From NCBI GenBank assembly GCA_009663005.1, contig VIGQ01000940.1:1-16733 (forward strand): 16,733 nucleotides of DNA, written 5' to 3'. The notes under the pieces were generated by a model that saw nothing but the letters and a program-made list of their open reading frames with translations, had not been told where the DNA came from and searched no databases. Position numbers and translations under genes: made by a program. The DNA comes from Actinidia chinensis (lineage: Eukaryota > Streptophyta > Magnoliopsida > Ericales > Actinidiaceae). Shown one piece after another: positions 16,401-16,733 of this stretch (position 1 is the stretch's first letter; each line of letters starts with the position of its first letter).

Positions 16401-16733
16401 CCCGATTAATGCGAGAATGGGTTGCCGAGTTTGGTTTTAAAATAGCCGAACTGCCTTCACTAGCTTTAATCCAACTGCATTTGGTAGAAAAATCGACGGG
16501 ATACTACCCAAACTTAACATGGTTCCGAGCTTGTCCAATTTAATAGTTTTTAGCCAGTTAACGTCGATTAAAACGCGAGATAAGGTTACCGAGCTGGTTT
16601 GAAGTCCGACTGCCTTCGCTTGCTTTATCCAGTTGCACTTGGAAAAATTGATAGGAAGCGAGCCGAACTCGAACGCGGGTTCCGAGCTTGTCTAATGTAA
16701 TTTTTTACAAGTTTAACTCGATTAAAACACGAG
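16401..16733 (+). repeat. Start of a further HOR unit: C, E-like, partial monomer
   Basis: Monomer starts are 16401 (C: 'ggttttaaaatagcc', 'ccaactgcatttgg') and 16563 (E-like: 'gaagtccgactgcc', 'cttcgcttgctttatcc'), and a 17-nt remnant begins at 16717 with 'ctcgattaaaacacgag'. The 'acacgag' form is typical of B and some F and J copies. The array runs off the end of the window unchanged. Confidence 0.7.

Larger units (their letters stand above)
1..16733 (+). repeat. Tandem satellite DNA array, ~161-bp monomer, about 102 full copies
   Basis: The whole window is made of one repeat in a single orientation. Each monomer has, in order: the anchor 'ctcgattaaa', a 'cgagaagggg' block, 'ttagccgagct', 'tttgaagctccgaactgc', a variable 'cttcactggctttaatcc' segment, 'agttgcacttggtagaaa', 'atcgataggaaagctagcc', 'gaactcgaacgagggttcc', 'gagcttgtccaatgtaa', a T-run, and 'acaagttaa'. 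I placed 103 anchors from 7 to 16717; most intervals are 150-175 bp and the mean is 164. No gene, RNA gene, transposon end or unique spacer interrupts the array. Open frames on either strand simply follow the repeat (for example the 178-codon minus-strand frame at 5420-5956) and show no domain. The size and organisation fit a eukaryotic centromeric or heterochromatic satellite; that role is inference. Confidence 0.97.

Noticed and set aside
1..16733. CRISPR array
   Set aside because: The repeat unit fills the whole period of about 161 bp. There are no short identical repeats separated by unique spacers and no cas genes.
1..16733. Tandem protein-coding repeat gene
   Set aside because: The consensus is not a multiple of three (161) and indels shift every frame. 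No frame stays open across more than a few monomers on either strand.
1..16733. CENP-B box in the monomer
   Set aside because: I looked for TTCG-N4-A-N2-CGGG on both strands of the consensus. 'gttcgagttcgg' on the minus strand has part of the spacing but lacks the conserved CGGG.
1..16733. Known satellites: human alpha, Arabidopsis 180-bp, rice CentO, maize CentC
   Set aside because: None of their characteristic motifs, as I know them, can be seen in the consensus. This is a judgement without a database search.
1..16733. tRNA, rRNA or 5S-type tandem gene array
   Set aside because: The unit has no internal A/B or A/IE/C promoter boxes that I can recognise and no cloverleaf. Its conserved parts spread evenly over the monomer rather than forming a gene and a spacer.

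Overview
The window holds no gene that I can support. All 16.7 kb is one uninterrupted head-to-tail tandem array of a satellite DNA. I delimited 102 complete monomers by their junction (a 'gttaactcgatt'-like anchor), between positions 7 and 16717. The mean spacing is about 164 bp and a hand-built consensus is 161 bp, about 45% GC. Every monomer runs in the same direction. An array of this kind, with a nucleosome-sized monomer and higher-order structure, points to a eukaryotic centromeric, pericentromeric or other heterochromatic satellite. I do not recognise the family and cannot name the organism. It does not resemble the human alpha satellite, Arabidopsis 180-bp, rice CentO or maize CentC repeats as I know them.

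The monomers are not all alike. Diagnostic short motifs sort them into recurring types, which I label here: B ('actagatata', 'ccaagggaaagtta'), C ('ccaactgcattt', 'gctacccaaac'), D ('gagaaaggg', 'gccgaactgg', often 'cttgattta'), X ('gggattag' or a plain form), F ('acaggtttt' with 'tcgaatataa'), G ('ttaactgagc', 'cgataagaaag', 'gagcctgtcc'), H ('gctctga', 'ccaagggaaagcaag'), I ('acccgaacacgaac', 'cttatcgaatata'), J ('ctttctttaatcccg'), E ('cttcgcttgc') and K ('acaggtttt' with 'gtccaatgtaa'). These types occur in a preferred order, so the array has higher-order repeats (HORs).

Layout. Positions 1-8754 form a left HOR domain whose fullest unit is a 7-mer, C-D-X-F-G-H-B (about 1.18 kb), with shortened 4-, 5- and 6-monomer derivatives and one 10-monomer derivative carrying a tandem F-G-H duplication. 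Positions 8755-9730 are six consecutive E-type monomers, a locally homogenised block. Positions 9731-16400 form a right HOR domain built on a J-I-E trimer joined to H, K, B and C. The window ends with one C and one E-like monomer and a partial copy. B followed by C is the one coupling that both domains share.

Two cautions apply. Single-base gains and losses occur in nearly every monomer, and there are bursts of homopolymer (19 G, 11 C, runs of T, a GA tract). This looks like uncorrected single-molecule sequence, so individual indels should not be read as biology; the type assignments rest on co-occurring multi-base markers and are more robust. Open reading frames of up to 178 codons exist on both strands, but they are periodic by-products of the repeat and encode no recognisable domain.
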